Source: Pseudomonas sp. GM41(2012)
Lineage (GTDB): Bacteria > Pseudomonadota > Gammaproteobacteria > Pseudomonadales > Pseudomonadaceae
Direction of reading: 5' to 3'
Assembly: GCF_000282315.2 (NCBI RefSeq)
Contig: NZ_AKJN02000002.1
Span: forward strand, 1 to 64,000
Length of the DNA stretch: 64,000 nt
The position numbers were made by a program, and so were the translations under genes. Positions 32,184 to 42,682 of the stretch are shown one piece after another; within the stretch, counting starts at the first letter, position 1, and every line of letters starts with the position of its first letter. The notes beneath the pieces are model-generated. The model saw only the letters and a program-made list of their open reading frames with translations. It was not told where the DNA came from and made no database searches.

Positions 32184-34093
32184 CAACGACCGCGCAAGAA
32201 CAGTTTGTCCAGATCGTCCAGGCCCAGTTGGGTCCAGGTCGGTCGGCCATGGTTGCATTGACCACTGCGTTCGGTGTTTTCCATGTCCCGCAGCAGACCG
32301 TTCATTTCCGGCAGGGCCAGACGCCGATTCGCCCGAATCGCGCCGTGGCAGGCCATGGTGCCGAGCAGTTCGTTCAGGTGCGCCTGAATCCGGTCGCTGG
32401 TGCCGTATTCCATAAGGTCGGCGAGGACGTCACTGACCAATCGATTGGCTTCAGCTTGCTTGAGCAAGGCTGGGATCTGCCGGATCGCCAGGGATTCCGG
32501 GCCCAGACGCTGCAATTCAAAGCCCAGGCGCTGGAACCACGCGCCGTGTTCTTCGGCGCAATCGGCTTCACGCTGACTAACCGCCAGCGACTCCGGCACC
32601 AGCAGCGGCTGACCGCTCAGGCCTTCACTGGCCATGGCGATTTTCAGACGTTCGTACATGATCCGCTCGTGAGCGGCATGCATGTCCACCAGCACCAACC
32701 CTTGGGCGTTTTCCGAAAGAATATAAATGCCTTTGAGCTGCGCCAGTGCATAACCCAGCGGAGGAATGTCGTCCTGGCCGGCCGGCAGCGCTACCGCGTT
32801 GGCTTCTGGCAACGGTGCAAAAAACTCGCGATAAGCTGCCTGGGCCTCAGCAACAGGCACGCCGGACTGAGGCCGCGGCGAGTACTGATATTGATAACCG
32901 GCACCCGCGCCCGAGCCGGCCGGCGTATTGAACGACGGCTGAGCCTGAGGCTGTTCCAGCAAGGCATTGGCCGCCAGACGCATTTCGCCCTGCGGACCGA
33001 ACTCGCCAGCATCAATACCGGTGGGTCGAACGATGGCCGTCGCGACAGGCGCAGCCAGATGGTCTTCCGGCCGCACATCGCCCAAGGCGCGGTGCAGGGT
33101 GCCATAGAGGAAATCGTGAACCATGCGCCCGTCACGGAAGCGCACTTCGTGCTTGGTCGGGTGCACGTTGACGTCAACGCCTGCCGGATCGACTTCAAAA
33201 AACAGTACGAACGTCGGGTGCCGGCCGTTGAACAGCACGTCGCGATAGGCCTGGCGCACCGCGTGGGCCACCAGTTTGTCGCGTACCGCACGGCCGTTCA
33301 CAAAGAAATACTGCAAGTCTGCCTGACTGCGGTTGAACGTCGGCAAGCCGACCCAGCCCCACAAATGCAGGCCATTGCGCTCGATCTCGATCGGCAGCGC
33401 CTGCTCGAGGAAACCCGAGCCGCAAATCGCCGCCACACGCCGGGCACGGGCCGCGTCGTCATGGGCTTCATGCAGGCTGAGGATGGTCTTGCCGTTGTGG
33501 CGCAGATGGAACGCCACGTCAAAACGCGCCAACGCCAGACGCTTGATCACTTCTTGCAGGTGATCGAATTCGGTTTTTTCGGTTTTGAGAAACTTGCGTC
33601 GTGCCGGGGTATTGAAAAACAAGTCACGCACTTCCACCGAAGTGCCCACCGGATGGGCCGCCGGTTGCACGCGAGGCGCCATGTCCCGGCCTTCGGTTTC
33701 GACCTGCCAGGCCTGATCAGCCTCTTTGGTGCGGGACGTCAGGGTCAGGCGCGCCACGGAGCTGATCGACGCGAGGGCTTCACCGCGAAAGCCCAGGCTC
33801 ATGACCTGCTCGAGGTCTTCCAGATTGCGGATTTTACTGGTGGCGTGTCGCGCCAGGGCCAGCGGCAGGTCATCGGCAGAAATGCCGCTGCCATCGTCGC
33901 GCACCCGCAGCAGCTTGACGCCGCCCTGCTCCACATCGACATCGATACGCCTGGCGCCGGAGTCGAGGCTGTTTTCCAGCAGCTCCTTGATCACCGAAGC
34001 CGGGCGCTCAACCACCTCACCGGCGGCAATCTGGTTCGCCAGTCGCGGGCTGAGCAGCTCGATGCGAGCCGTGTTGGTCAGCACCTGGTTCAT
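32183..34093 (-). CDS. mutL: DNA mismatch repair protein MutL
   Basis: 636 aa. GHKL ATPase N-terminus ([37 protein letters not shown]), transducer region about 210-335, variable Gln/Pro/Gly-rich linker about 340-440, and a C-terminal dimerisation domain ending near [12 protein letters not shown]. As far as I can see it has the metal-site motif of Pseudomonas endonuclease-type MutL only partially (QPLLVPE instead of DQHA..E at the usual site, although [14 protein letters not shown] is present). Overlaps amiB by 4 nt and miaA by 1 nt. Confidence 0.97.
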   Translation of the reverse strand: MNQVLTNTARIELLSPRLANQIAAGEVVERPASVIKELLENSLDSGARRIDVDVEQGGVKLLRVRDDGSGISADDLPLALARHATSKIRNLEDLEQVMSLGFRGEALASISSVARLTLTSRTKEADQAWQVETEGRDMAPRVQPAAHPVGTSVEVRDLFFNTPARRKFLKTEKTEFDHLQEVIKRLALARFDVAFHLRHNGKTILSLHEAHDDAARARRVAAICGSGFLEQALPIEIERNGLHLWGWVGLPTFNRSQADLQYFFVNGRAVRDKLVAHAVRQAYRDVLFNGRHPTFVLFFEVDPAGVDVNVHPTKHEVRFRDGRMVHDFLYGTLHRALGDVRPEDHLAAPVATAIVRPTGIDAGEFGPQGEMRLAANALLEQPQAQPSFNTPAGSGAGAGYQYQYSPRPQSGVPVAEAQAAYREFFAPLPEANAVALPAGQDDIPPLGYALAQLKGIYILSENAQGLVLVDMHAAHERIMYERLKIAMASEGLSGQPLLVPESLAVSQREADCAEEHGAWFQRLGFELQRLGPESLAIRQIPALLKQAEANRLVSDVLADLMEYGTSDRIQAHLNELLGTMACHGAIRANRRLALPEMNGLLRDMENTERSGQCNHGRPTWTQLGLDDLDKLFLRGR

Positions 34094-35517
34094 TCTTTGG
34101 CCGCCAGTTCAGTGCCGGGGATGGTCAAGTGCTGACCGATCTTGAGCTCATCACTCGACAGGTTGTTGGCGCTGCGCAGCGTGGCCGGAGACACCTGATA
34201 TCGCACGGCAATCATCGCCAGCGTCTCGCCGGGGTTCACCCGATGGTCACGCGGGCCTTGGGCGATCCCGCCGGAATCACGCAGCCAGGCAATGTAGGTG
34301 CCCGGTGGCGGGTTCTGCTGGAAGAACTGGCGCACGCCGCTGCTGATCGAACGCGCCAGCGCTTGCTGGTGATTCGCTGCGGCAAGCTTGGACGCTTCGT
34401 TGGCGTTGGAGATGAACCCGGTTTCCACCAGGATCGATGGAATGTCCGGCGACTTCAGCACCATGAATCCGGCCTGCTCCACGCGCTGTTTGTGCAGCGG
34501 CGTGACGCGACCGATGTTGCTCAGGACTTTCTGGCCGACGTTCAGACTAGACGTCAGGGAAGCCGTCATCGACAGGTCAAGCAGCACGCCCGCCAGCATG
34601 CGGTCCTTGTCGTCGAGGCTGACGTTGCCGGCACCACCGATCAAGTCGGAACGGTTTTCGCTGTCGGCCAGCCAACGGGCCGTTTCCGAGGTAGCACCGC
34701 GATCAGACAGGGCAAACACCGAGGCACCGAAGGCTGCGGCCGAAGGCGCGGCGTCGGCGTGGATCGAAACGAACAGGTCGGCGCCCTTCTTGCGGGCGAT
34801 TTCGGTACGGCCGCGCAGCGGGATGAAATAGTCGCCGGTGCGGGTCAGTTCGGCGCGGAAGCCTTTCATGCCGTTGACCTGACGCTGCAGTTCGCGGGCG
34901 ATGGCCAGTACCACGTCTTTTTCACGCTGACCGCGGGAGCCGGAGGCACCCGGGTCTTCGCCGCCGTGACCGGCATCGATGACCACAATAATGTCGCGCT
35001 TGCCGGCCGGGGCTGGCGGCAGCTTCACCGCAGGCTCCACCGGAGTGACCGGTACCGGGGCTACCGTCGCGACGTTGGTCGGCGCCGGAATTGGCGCGGC
35101 ATCGGCGGCGTTGTCGAACAAGTCGACCACCAGGCGATTGCCGTACTGGGCGTTTGGCGCCAGCGTAAAACTTTTCGGCGTCACGGCTTTTTTCAGGTCG
35201 ATGACCACCCGCAGATCGGTTGGCGTACGTTGAGCCGAGCGCATGGCGGTGATCGGAGTGTTCGAGCTGTTGACGTTCAACGGCGCCCCCAGAGTCGCGC
35301 CATTGATGTCGATGACCAGCCGATCCGGGGCGGTCAGGGTAAAGACACTGTGCTGGACAGGACCACTCAGATCGAACACCAGTCGTGTGTTGTCCGGAGC
35401 CCGCCACAGGCGAACGCTGTTGACCTTCGTCTCGGCCACAGCGTCGACGGTCACCGCCAAAAACAACAATCCTACGGCAGCTACCATCGCGCGAAAGCGC
35501 ATACCTAACCCCATCAT
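34090..35517 (-). CDS. amiB: N-acetylmuramoyl-L-alanine amidase AmiB type
   Basis: 475 aa periplasmic cell-separation amidase. Signal peptide (about 1-28), AMIN domain (about 30-130) for septal peptidoglycan targeting, Pro-rich linker, zinc amidase_3 domain starting [17 protein letters not shown] (zinc His and Glu), and a C-terminal LysM repeat ([19 protein letters not shown]...). The start sits directly after the tsaE stop; an alternative ATG five codons in (MRFRAM) is possible. Confidence 0.96.
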   Translation of the reverse strand: MMGLGMRFRAMVAAVGLLFLAVTVDAVAETKVNSVRLWRAPDNTRLVFDLSGPVQHSVFTLTAPDRLVIDINGATLGAPLNVNSSNTPITAMRSAQRTPTDLRVVIDLKKAVTPKSFTLAPNAQYGNRLVVDLFDNAADAAPIPAPTNVATVAPVPVTPVEPAVKLPPAPAGKRDIIVVIDAGHGGEDPGASGSRGQREKDVVLAIARELQRQVNGMKGFRAELTRTGDYFIPLRGRTEIARKKGADLFVSIHADAAPSAAAFGASVFALSDRGATSETARWLADSENRSDLIGGAGNVSLDDKDRMLAGVLLDLSMTASLTSSLNVGQKVLSNIGRVTPLHKQRVEQAGFMVLKSPDIPSILVETGFISNANEASKLAAANHQQALARSISSGVRQFFQQNPPPGTYIAWLRDSGGIAQGPRDHRVNPGETLAMIAVRYQVSPATLRSANNLSSDELKIGQHLTIPGTELAAKE

Positions 35518-35988
35518 TTAATTGGTTTCCAATGCCAAAGCGGCACACCACGACTCGCCACGCGAGCCCTGGGACAAAATTTTCAGCGAACGCCCGCCAT
35601 CTTGCGGGCTAATGGTAATGGTCAGGTCGGGCTTTGGCAAAAAGCCTGCACCCTTTTCGGGCCACTCGATCAGGCACAACGCGTCGTCTTCAAAGTAGTC
35701 GCGGATACCCAGGTACTCCAGCTCTTCAGGATCGACCAAGCGATAGAGGTCGAAATGGAAGGCCCGGATGTCACCAATCTCGTAGGGTTCGACCAAGGTA
35801 AACGTAGGGCTTTTTACCGACCCTTGATGCCCCAGCCCCCTGATGATGCCCCGGGACAGCGTGGTTTTCCCCGCGCCCAGATCCCCCTCGAGAAAAATCA
35901 GACCGTGCCCTTCGGTGGTTTGTGCGATGCGCGTACCAAACGCAGTCATCGCTTCTTCATCAGCCAGGTACAGGGTTACTTCAGACAC
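35518..35988 (-). CDS. tsaE: tRNA threonylcarbamoyladenosine ATPase TsaE
   Basis: 156 aa. P-loop GDLGAGKTT and the SPTFTLVEPY and HFDLYRL motifs of the TsaE family; works with TsaB and TsaD to make t6A37 in ANN-reading tRNAs. Its start lies inside the end of the upstream nnr gene (13-nt overlap). Confidence 0.96.
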   Translation of the reverse strand: MSEVTLYLADEEAMTAFGTRIAQTTEGHGLIFLEGDLGAGKTTLSRGIIRGLGHQGSVKSPTFTLVEPYEIGDIRAFHFDLYRLVDPEELEYLGIRDYFEDDALCLIEWPEKGAGFLPKPDLTITISPQDGGRSLKILSQGSRGESWCAALALETN

Positions 35989-37475
35989 GGTGCTTGCTCC
36001 TCCAACAACTGACGAATGGCTGGAATCAGATCACTGGCCGCCAGCCCACGGCCCGATTTACTTTCTTGCGCGCCAGCATTGGCGTGCAGCCAGACGGCCA
36101 GGCAGGCGGCGTCGAATGCCTCCATGCCTTGCGCCAGCAACGCGCCGACCAGACCGGCCAGCACATCACCCAAACCGGCGGTGGCCATGGCCGGATGGCC
36201 CTGATGACACAACGCCAGACGCCCATCGGGGCTGGCGATCAGGCTGCCGGCGCCTTTCAGCACCACGACAGCTGTATATTTTTTGCTCAATTCGTGAGCT
36301 GCCGCAGGACGATCGGCCTGCACTTGGGCAGTGCTTATCCCCAACAAGCGCGCCGCTTCGCCCGGATGCGGCGTGATCACACAATCCTTGGGCAAGCTCA
36401 CGTGCTCTGTGGCCAGCAGATTCAATGCGTCGGCGTCCCAGACTTGCGGCAGCGGCGCATTGGCAGCCGCCGACAAAAGGCTGCGCCCCCAGGAAGCCTG
36501 ACCCAAGCCCGGGCCGACAACCAGCACGGAAACCTTTTGCAGCAGTTCCATCAGCTGATTGGCCGATGAAGTGCCCAACACCATGGCTTCAGGAATTCTC
36601 GCCAGCGCGGCCGAAACATGTTCACTGCGCGTAGCCACGGACACCATGCCCGCACCGCTACGCAGGGCACTTTGCGCGCTCAGCAGGATGGCGCCACCAA
36701 AGCCGCGATCACCGCCGATCAGCAGGACGTGGCCGTATTTGCCTTTATGGGAGGTTGGAGCCCGGCCCGTCAGACGCGGCAAGGAACTGGCCGTCAGGCG
36801 ACGTGCACTGATAGCGACTCCGTTAAACGACTCGGGGGAAGCCTGCAGATCGTTGAACACCAACTCGCCGACCACGTCTGCAGCATCGCCGGTGAACAGA
36901 CCCAGTTTCAGGCCGATGAACGTCACCGTCAGGTCAGCCCGCACCGCAGCGCCGAGTATTCGGCCGGTATCAGCGCACAACCCCGAAGGGATATCCACCG
37001 CCGCAACCGGCAGCCCGCTGCCGTTGATCGCCGCGATGGCCCCCGCGTAGGGTGCTCGCACCTCTCCCGTCAAACCCGTGCCGAGCAAGGCATCCAGTAC
37101 GACACCACGCAACTCTGACTGCGCAGTGAAAGCTTGCACCGCGACACCTTCGGACACGGCCTCAGCATGGGCTAATGCCGCATCACCTTGTAAACGCTTG
37201 GGATCACCGACCGCCAACACCCGCACATGCCAGCCGGCACGTCGGGCCAGCACGGCCACCAGATAACCGTCGCCAGCGTTGTTGCCATGACTGGCCACGA
37301 CACTCAATTCATTCGCCGACGGCCAATGGCGGACCAGCGCACGCCAGGTCGCCCGCGCCGCGCGCTGCATCAATTCGAAGCCCGGTGTGCCGGCCGCAAT
37401 CAGGTTCGCATCGAGGGCTCGCACTTGCGCGGCGCTATACAGCGCGTCGGGTAAATCATCTTTAGTCTGCGGCAT
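35976..37475 (-). CDS. nnr: Bifunctional NAD(P)H-hydrate repair enzyme
   Basis: 499 aa. N-terminal YjeF_N epimerase domain (about 1-210; SHGNNAGDGYLVA) interconverts the two NAD(P)HX forms; the C-terminal ribokinase-like ADP/ATP-dependent dehydratase domain (about 225-495; GLGDVLAG anion-hole/catalytic loop) restores NAD(P)H. Starts at the ATG of MPQTKDDLPD, close to the divergent queG. Overlaps tsaE by 13 nt. Confidence 0.96.
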   Translation of the reverse strand: MPQTKDDLPDALYSAAQVRALDANLIAAGTPGFELMQRAARATWRALVRHWPSANELSVVASHGNNAGDGYLVAVLARRAGWHVRVLAVGDPKRLQGDAALAHAEAVSEGVAVQAFTAQSELRGVVLDALLGTGLTGEVRAPYAGAIAAINGSGLPVAAVDIPSGLCADTGRILGAAVRADLTVTFIGLKLGLFTGDAADVVGELVFNDLQASPESFNGVAISARRLTASSLPRLTGRAPTSHKGKYGHVLLIGGDRGFGGAILLSAQSALRSGAGMVSVATRSEHVSAALARIPEAMVLGTSSANQLMELLQKVSVLVVGPGLGQASWGRSLLSAAANAPLPQVWDADALNLLATEHVSLPKDCVITPHPGEAARLLGISTAQVQADRPAAAHELSKKYTAVVVLKGAGSLIASPDGRLALCHQGHPAMATAGLGDVLAGLVGALLAQGMEAFDAACLAVWLHANAGAQESKSGRGLAASDLIPAIRQLLEEQAPCLK

Positions 37476-37538
37476 GCGTCTTCGGGCTCCGATGTCTGGC
37501 AGAATTATACGCACCTCAGCTCCGGTTTCTCTCGCCTC

Positions 37539-38603
37539 ATGCCCGCAATTACCACAGACCTGCCCGCCCTCGCCCAATCCATCAAGGACTGGGGCCGCGA
37601 GCTGGGCTTTCAGCAAGTCGGCATCAGCGGCCTCGACCTGGCCGAGCATGAGCAGCACCTGGAACGCTGGCTCGCGGCTGGCTACCACGGCGAAATGGAC
37701 TACATGGGCGCCCACGGTAGCAAACGCTCACACCCGGAAGAGCTGGTGCCCGGCACGCTTCGGGTGGTTTCCCTACGCATGGACTACCTGCCGGGCGACA
37801 CCGAAATGGCCAAACGTCTGGCACAACCGGAAAAAGCCTACGTCTCGCGTTATGCCTTGGGCCGCGATTACCACAAATTGATCCGTAAACGCGTGCAACA
37901 ACTGGCCGATAAAATTCAGGCCGAAATCGGCCCGTTTGGTTTCCGCGCCTTCGTCGACAGCGCGCCGGTGCTGGAAAAAGCCATCGCGGAACAGGCTGGT
38001 CTTGGATGGATCGGCAAAAACACCCTGGTCTTGAATCGCAAGGCCGGCAGTTACTTCTTTCTCAGCGAACTGTTCGTCGACCTGCCGCTGCCGGTTGACC
38101 CGCCACACAGCACCGAACATTGCGGCCGCTGCACGGCGTGCCTCGACATCTGCCCGACCAACGCCTTCGTCGGCCCGTACGTGCTGGATGCCCGACGCTG
38201 TATTTCCTACCTGACCATCGAACTGAAAAGCGCGATCCCGGAAGATTTGCGGCCACTGATCGGCAATCGGGTATTTGGCTGTGATGACTGCCAGATCGTC
38301 TGCCCGTGGAACCGCTTCGCCCGTCCGTCCGGCGAAAGCGACTTCAAGCCACGGCACAATCTGGACAACGCGGAGTTGGCAGAGCTGTTCATGTGGGATG
38401 AGGAGAAGTTTCTCAGCAACACTGAAGGTTCGCCGCTGCGGCGGGCGGGTTATGAGCGTTGGTTGCGCAATCTGGCGGTGGGACTGGGCAATGCGCCGTC
38501 GAGCATTCCGGTGCTGGAAGCGTTGAAGGCTCGCAAGGATTACCCGTCGGAGTTGGTGCGAGAGCATGTCGAGTGGGCGCTCAAGCAACACGGACTCGCG
38601 TAG
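37539..38603 (+). CDS. queG: Epoxyqueuosine reductase QueG
   Basis: 354 aa cobalamin- and Fe-S-dependent enzyme performing the last step of tRNA queuosine synthesis. N-terminal cobalamin-binding domain, ferredoxin-like cysteine motifs CGRCTACLDICP and CDDCQIVCP, and a C-terminal HEAT-like tail. The TAG stop codon is the first base triplet of a REP element (TAGGAGCTGCC), so that repeat inserted at, or was co-opted as, the gene end. Confidence 0.97.
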   Translation: MPAITTDLPALAQSIKDWGRELGFQQVGISGLDLAEHEQHLERWLAAGYHGEMDYMGAHGSKRSHPEELVPGTLRVVSLRMDYLPGDTEMAKRLAQPEKAYVSRYALGRDYHKLIRKRVQQLADKIQAEIGPFGFRAFVDSAPVLEKAIAEQAGLGWIGKNTLVLNRKAGSYFFLSELFVDLPLPVDPPHSTEHCGRCTACLDICPTNAFVGPYVLDARRCISYLTIELKSAIPEDLRPLIGNRVFGCDDCQIVCPWNRFARPSGESDFKPRHNLDNAELAELFMWDEEKFLSNTEGSPLRRAGYERWLRNLAVGLGNAPSSIPVLEALKARKDYPSELVREHVEWALKQHGLA

Positions 38604-38678
38604 GAGCTGCCGAAGGCTGCGATCTTTTGATCTTGAGGAAACCAAAATCAAAAGATCGCAGCCTTCGGCAGCTCCTAC
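38600..38678. repeat. Inverted repeat, 'GGAGCTGCCGAAGGCTGCGATC' family
   Basis: Perfect 32-nt arms (38600-38631 and 38647-38678) with a 15-nt spacer. Arms begin GTAGGAGCTGCCGAAGGCTG. The first arm contains the queG stop codon. The same family recurs at 49898. Confidence 0.9.
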
Positions 38679-38693
38679 AGGGGCCGTGCGATA

Positions 38694-39305
38694 TCAGGCT
38701 TCGTCGTTGTAGACGAATTTGGGCATTTCCCAGTGGAAACGGATCGCCAGCAACCGCAGCAGGAAGCCGCCAAACAGCGTGATCAAAATCGCCTGTTCAC
38801 CCGGCAATTGCAGGTAAATGCACAGCATGTAGCACCACGCCGCAGCGAACGAGACGCTGGCGTAGAGTTCGCGGCGGAAGATCAGCGGGATGTCGTTGCA
38901 GAAAATGTCGCGCAGGATGCCGCCGAAAACCCCGGTGATCACACCGCTGACGGACGCGACGAGCATGCCGTGCCCCATTTCCAGCGCGGTCATGCAGCCG
39001 ATCAGGGTGAATGCCACCAGGCCCACGGCGTCGAGCACCAGGAACAGCGAGCGCAGGTGGCGCATCCAGCGTGCAGCGAAGACCGTGAACATCGCCGCCA
39101 CCGAGGTCAGCACCAGGTATTCCGGGTGTTTGACCCACGTCAGCGGGTAGTGGCCGAGCAGCACGTCACGCACCGAACCCCCACCCAACGCCGTGACGCA
39201 GGCAATCAGCACCACGCCAAACCAGTCCATTCCGCGACGGCCGGCAGACAGGGCACCGGTCATGGCTTCGGCGGTGATGGCGATCAGGTAAAGCATCAGC
39301 AACAT
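38694..39305 (-). CDS. TRIC-type (UPF0126/YicG) membrane channel protein
   Basis: 203 aa with seven hydrophobic segments and the duplicated three-helix layout of the TRIC family. Each half has a Gly-rich signature: TALGGGSVRDVLLG (about 39-52) and GVFGGILRDIF (about 125-136). Prokaryotic TRIC proteins are trimeric K+-permeable channels; a glycine transport role has been suggested for relatives. Convergent with queG. Confidence 0.88.
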   Translation of the reverse strand: MLLMLYLIAITAEAMTGALSAGRRGMDWFGVVLIACVTALGGGSVRDVLLGHYPLTWVKHPEYLVLTSVAAMFTVFAARWMRHLRSLFLVLDAVGLVAFTLIGCMTALEMGHGMLVASVSGVITGVFGGILRDIFCNDIPLIFRRELYASVSFAAAWCYMLCIYLQLPGEQAILITLFGGFLLRLLAIRFHWEMPKFVYNDEA

Positions 39306-39417
39306 GGGGGCGGTCCTTACAGGAAGGCGCGCAGTCTAGCCATTTAGGGACGGCACCAAAAGGGGGCAATCATGGCGTTGGACCGCGTTGCCCGCGATGG
39401 CGTCACCCGAGGCGCCA

Positions 39418-39960
39418 TCAGAACTTGATGAAGTTCTTGCGATAGTGCTGCAGCTCGGCGATCGATTCGCGAATGTCGTCCAGGGCCAGGTGAGTGCTGC
39501 CCTTTTTGAAGCTGTCGCGCACGTCCGGCGCCCAGCGTGCGGCCAACTCTTTCAGCGTCGACACGTCGAGGTTGCGGTAGTGGAAGAAGCTTTCCAGGGA
39601 TTTCATGTGCGTATAAAGGAAGCGACGATCCTGGCAGATGCTGTTGCCACAGATCGGCGACTTGCCCTTCGGCACCCATTTTTCCAGGAAAGCGATGGTT
39701 TCGGCTTCAGCTTCGGCCATGCTGATGCGGCTGTCGCGAACGCGCTGGGTCAGCCCGGAGCCGCCGTGTTGACGGGTGTTCCACTCATCCATGCCAGCGA
39801 GAATTTCGTCGCTGTGATGGATAGCGATCACCGGACCTTCGGCCAAGGTGTTCAAGTCACTGTCGGTGACGATGGTGGCCATCTCGATGATGACGTCGGT
39901 ATCAGGGTTCAGACCGGTCATTTCCAGGTCGATCCAGATCAGATTCTGCGGGTTTTGCAT
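39418..39960 (-). CDS. orn: Oligoribonuclease
   Basis: 180 aa DEDDh exonuclease that degrades 2-5-nt RNAs and, in Pseudomonas, pGpG from c-di-GMP breakdown. Motifs: IDLEMTGL (Asp, Glu), HHSDEIL, and the [10 protein letters not shown]-terminal motif with the catalytic acid. The ATG of MQNPQNLIW follows TAGGAG; six more codons are open upstream without support. Divergent from rsgA. Confidence 0.97.
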   Translation of the reverse strand: MQNPQNLIWIDLEMTGLNPDTDVIIEMATIVTDSDLNTLAEGPVIAIHHSDEILAGMDEWNTRQHGGSGLTQRVRDSRISMAEAEAETIAFLEKWVPKGKSPICGNSICQDRRFLYTHMKSLESFFHYRNLDVSTLKELAARWAPDVRDSFKKGSTHLALDDIRESIAELQHYRKNFIKF

Positions 39961-40067
39961 GTGTCGGCTCCTAGGCAATGCTGCGCAGTTTAGCCTAGGG
40001 CGGCGGCCGGGCGTGCTAAACTCGCGGCCGTTTTACCTAATCGCTGCATTCTTGATACGGAACACCC

Positions 40068-41099
40068 ATGGCCAAACGCCAACTCAATCGTCGTCAAAAC
40101 TGGCGCATCGAAAAGATTCAGGGCGAACGCGCTGCCCGCGCCGCCAAACGCGAGTCCTCGGCTGTCGAGGCACTTGAGGGTGGCGACTTGGGTCCGGAAC
40201 AGACCGGCCTGGTGATCGCGCACTTCGGTGTGCAGGTCGAAGTCGAAGCCCTCGATGGCGATCTGGCTGGCCAGGTGTTCCGTTGCCACTTGCGCGCCAA
40301 CCTGCCGGCGCTGGTGACCGGCGATCAGGTGGTCTGGCGTGCCGGCAACCAGGGTATCGGTGTGATCGTGGCGCAACTGCCGCGTAAAACCGAGCTCTGC
40401 CGTCCGGACAGCCGTGGCCAGCTCAAGCCTGTAGCCGCTAACGTCGACATGATCGTCATCGTCTTCGCGCCGCTGCCCGAGCCTCATGCCAACTTGATCG
40501 ACCGTTATCTGGTCGCTGCTGAGCACGCAGGGATTCGTCCGCTGCTGCTGCTCAACAAGTTCGACCTGATCGACGAGCAGAACGCCCCCGCGTTGAATGC
40601 CTTGCTGGCGGTTTACCGCACGCTGGGTTATCCGGTGCTGGAGGTTTCGGCGCACCACGGCAACGGCATGGAGCAACTGCAGGAACAGCTGGACGGACGC
40701 ATCAGCGTGTTCGTCGGCCAGTCCGGCGTCGGCAAATCCTCGTTGGTCAACAGCCTGTTGCCTGAAGTCGAAGCCCGTGTCGGCCCGCTGTCCGAGTTGT
40801 CCGGCCAGGGCACTCACACCACCACTACCGCGCGGTTGTTCCACTTCCCCGGCGGCGGTGAGTTGATCGACTCCCCGGGTATCCGCGAATTCGGCCTGGG
40901 CCACGTCAGCCGTGCCGACGTCGAAGCCGGCTTCATCGAGTTCAACGACTTGATCGGCACCTGCCGCTTCCGCGATTGCAAGCACGACCGCGAGCCGGGT
41001 TGCGCCCTGCTCAAAGCTCTCGAAGAAGGCCGCGTGCAGCAGCAACGGATGAACAGCTATCGCTCGATCATCGCCAGTTTGCCCGAAACCAGCTACTAA
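40068..41099 (+). CDS. rsgA: Ribosome small subunit-dependent GTPase RsgA
   Basis: 343 aa circularly permuted GTPase for late 30S maturation. OB-fold N-terminus, G4 NKFD before G1 GQSGVGKSS and G3 DSPGIREF, then a zinc-binding tail [14 protein letters not shown]. Next to orn, as in other pseudomonads. Marks the left border of the accessory segment carrying the TIR-caspase genes. Confidence 0.97.
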   Translation: MAKRQLNRRQNWRIEKIQGERAARAAKRESSAVEALEGGDLGPEQTGLVIAHFGVQVEVEALDGDLAGQVFRCHLRANLPALVTGDQVVWRAGNQGIGVIVAQLPRKTELCRPDSRGQLKPVAANVDMIVIVFAPLPEPHANLIDRYLVAAEHAGIRPLLLLNKFDLIDEQNAPALNALLAVYRTLGYPVLEVSAHHGNGMEQLQEQLDGRISVFVGQSGVGKSSLVNSLLPEVEARVGPLSELSGQGTHTTTTARLFHFPGGGELIDSPGIREFGLGHVSRADVEAGFIEFNDLIGTCRFRDCKHDREPGCALLKALEEGRVQQQRMNSYRSIIASLPETSY

Positions 41100-41244
41100 A
41101 CAGACGCGCCCGCGGCCTCGACACTGACGGGGCAGCGCGCCGCTTGTAGCGTCCTACAAATATCCTCGCCATTTAAACGTCAGAGACTTCTGTAAGGCTC
41201 TTGCACGCCTGTTTGTAGGGGAATTCTCTTTATCAGTGCAGGTC

Positions 41245-41272
41245 TTGTTGCGACCACTCAAGTGCATACATT
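41245..41272 (+). promoter_or_regulatory. Possible promoter of the TIR-caspase operon
   Basis: TTGTTG (41245-41250), 16-nt spacer, TACATT (41267-41272), 40 bp before the first start codon. Both boxes are weak (3/6 and 4/6), as might suit a low-level defence operon. Between this and rsgA a short TTGTAG-CGTC-CTACAA palindrome occurs at 41144-41159. Confidence 0.35.
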
Positions 41273-41311
41273 CGAACCCTCTTCGCATTTTGGCGATACC
41301 GAGGGATACCC

Positions 41312-41719
41312 ATGCAAACCTATCATTTGTTCATCAGCCATTCGTGGAACTACCCCCACGCCCATGACAACCTCGTGCGGCTGCTCAACGCTGAACCCGG
41401 CTTCACGTTCAAAAATTTTTCAGTGCCGCCAGACAACCCGATCATCGGCGCGAAAACCGACAAACAGCTGGAAGAAGCCATCGAAAACAAAATCCGCCCC
41501 TGCTCGGCAGTGCTGATCATGGCGGGGATGTATTCGACCTACAGCAAGTGGATCAACAAGGAAATCGCGATCGCCAGGCGCATGGGCAAGGTGATCATTG
41601 CCGTGAAGCCGTTTGGTGCGGAGCGGATTTCTACCGTGGTGCGCCGGGCAGCACACGCAGAGTGTGCGTGGAACACCAACAGCATCATCAGTGCCATTCG
41701 CACTCACGCGGCGGGGTGA
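41312..41719 (+). CDS. TIR-like (DUF1863/ThsB-like) protein
   Basis: 135 aa, essentially one TIR-like domain of the MTH538/DUF1863 group, the group to which Thoeris ThsB belongs. Visible features: N-terminal strand and loop HLFISHSWNY (residues 5-14), PPDNPIIGAKTDKQLEEAI, and the helix STYSKWINKEIAIA, where Glu84 is the likely catalytic NADase/cyclase residue, followed by GKVIIAVKPFGAE. Proteins of this type sense phage and make a cyclic ADP-ribose signal; that activity is inferred here. GAGGG precedes the ATG by 7-8 nt. The stop is 3 nt before the caspase start, so the genes form an operon. No membrane segment. Confidence 0.88.
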   Translation: MQTYHLFISHSWNYPHAHDNLVRLLNAEPGFTFKNFSVPPDNPIIGAKTDKQLEEAIENKIRPCSAVLIMAGMYSTYSKWINKEIAIARRMGKVIIAVKPFGAERISTVVRRAAHAECAWNTNSIISAIRTHAAG

Positions 41720-41722
41720 ACC

Positions 41723-42682
41723 ATGCGCAAGGGATTGTTCATCGGGATCAACCATTACGCCCACGTCTCTCCATTGGGCGGATGCAATAACGACGCGATG
41801 GCCATGGCCTCGGTGCTGGAGCGTCACGCCAACGGGCGGCCGAACTTCAGCAGCAAGGTGCTGACCTCAGCCGAAGATGACCTTTCGCTGATGGCCATGA
41901 AGCAGCATATCCAAAGCCTGTTTTCCGGCGATTGCGATGTGGCGCTGCTGTATTTCGCCGGCCACGGCCAGTTCGACACCAGCATCGACGAGGGGCTGCT
42001 GATCCCTCAGGACTTTGCACCGGGTGGCGATGGTATTCGCATCAGCGACATATTGAGTTGGGCGGACAACGCCCCCCACATCAAGAACAAAATCATCATC
42101 CTCGACTGCTGCCAGGCCGGCGCAGCCGCCGCGATGCGCGGGTTACGCGGCGGCAGCAGCGTCATCGGCGAAGGCATGACCATTCTCACCGCCTGCAAAA
42201 AAGACCAGGTTGCGCTCGAAGGTCGCAGCCACGGCGTGTTTACCGATCTGCTGCTGCAAGCGCTGCACGGCGGAGCCGCCAACGTACTGGGCAAGGTCAC
42301 TCCCGGCAGCGTGTATTCGTTCGTCGACAACGCGTTGGGCGCGTGGGAACAACGGCCAGTGTTCAAGACCAACGTCTCGCAATTTGTCCCCTTGCGCGAG
42401 GTCACGCCACTGATCGCCGAAGAGACCCTGCGCAAACTCAAGGACTGGTTCCCGGAGCCCAGCCACGTCTTTGCGCTCGACCCCAGCTATGAACCCACCG
42501 AAACATCGTTCGACCCGGACCACGGCGAAGTCTTCGCCCAACTGCAAAAGTGCAACCGCCACAGCCTGATCGAACCGGTTGACGCCGAGCACATGTACTA
42601 CGCGGCCATCCACTCCACCGGCTGCCGCCTGACCGCCCTCGGCGCCTATTACCGCGAACTCGCGATCAAAGGACATTTCTGA
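41723..42682 (+). CDS. Caspase-family (C14) protease, putative immune effector
   Basis: 319 aa. Caspase/metacaspase-like p20 domain at about 1-220: RKGLFIGINHYAH first strand, catalytic His81 in LLYFAGHGQFD, and ILDCCQAGAA, where Cys130 (D-x-C position) is the likely nucleophile and Cys129 its neighbour. A separate C-terminal region (about 225-319) ends CRLTALGAYYRELA, a pattern I associate with the ends of bacterial caspase-effector proteins and a candidate ligand-sensing part. No signal peptide, so cytoplasmic. Sits 3 nt after a ThsB-like TIR gene and overlaps the next TIR gene by 1 nt. By analogy with type IV Thoeris, a TIR-made nucleotide would switch on indiscriminate proteolysis; this is inference. 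Confidence 0.9.
   Translation: MRKGLFIGINHYAHVSPLGGCNNDAMAMASVLERHANGRPNFSSKVLTSAEDDLSLMAMKQHIQSLFSGDCDVALLYFAGHGQFDTSIDEGLLIPQDFAPGGDGIRISDILSWADNAPHIKNKIIILDCCQAGAAAAMRGLRGGSSVIGEGMTILTACKKDQVALEGRSHGVFTDLLLQALHGGAANVLGKVTPGSVYSFVDNALGAWEQRPVFKTNVSQFVPLREVTPLIAEETLRKLKDWFPEPSHVFALDPSYEPTETSFDPDHGEVFAQLQKCNRHSLIEPVDAEHMYYAAIHSTGCRLTALGAYYRELAIKGHF

Noticed and set aside
41144..41159. TTGTAG-CGTC-CTACAA as terminator of rsgA
   Set aside because: The stem is only 6 bp, AT-rich and not followed by T; kept only as a note with the operon promoter.
41262..41516. Earlier-starting frame at the beginning of the TIR-caspase operon
   Set aside because: It runs in a different frame through the TIR gene, has no ribosome site, and its product is not TIR-like.
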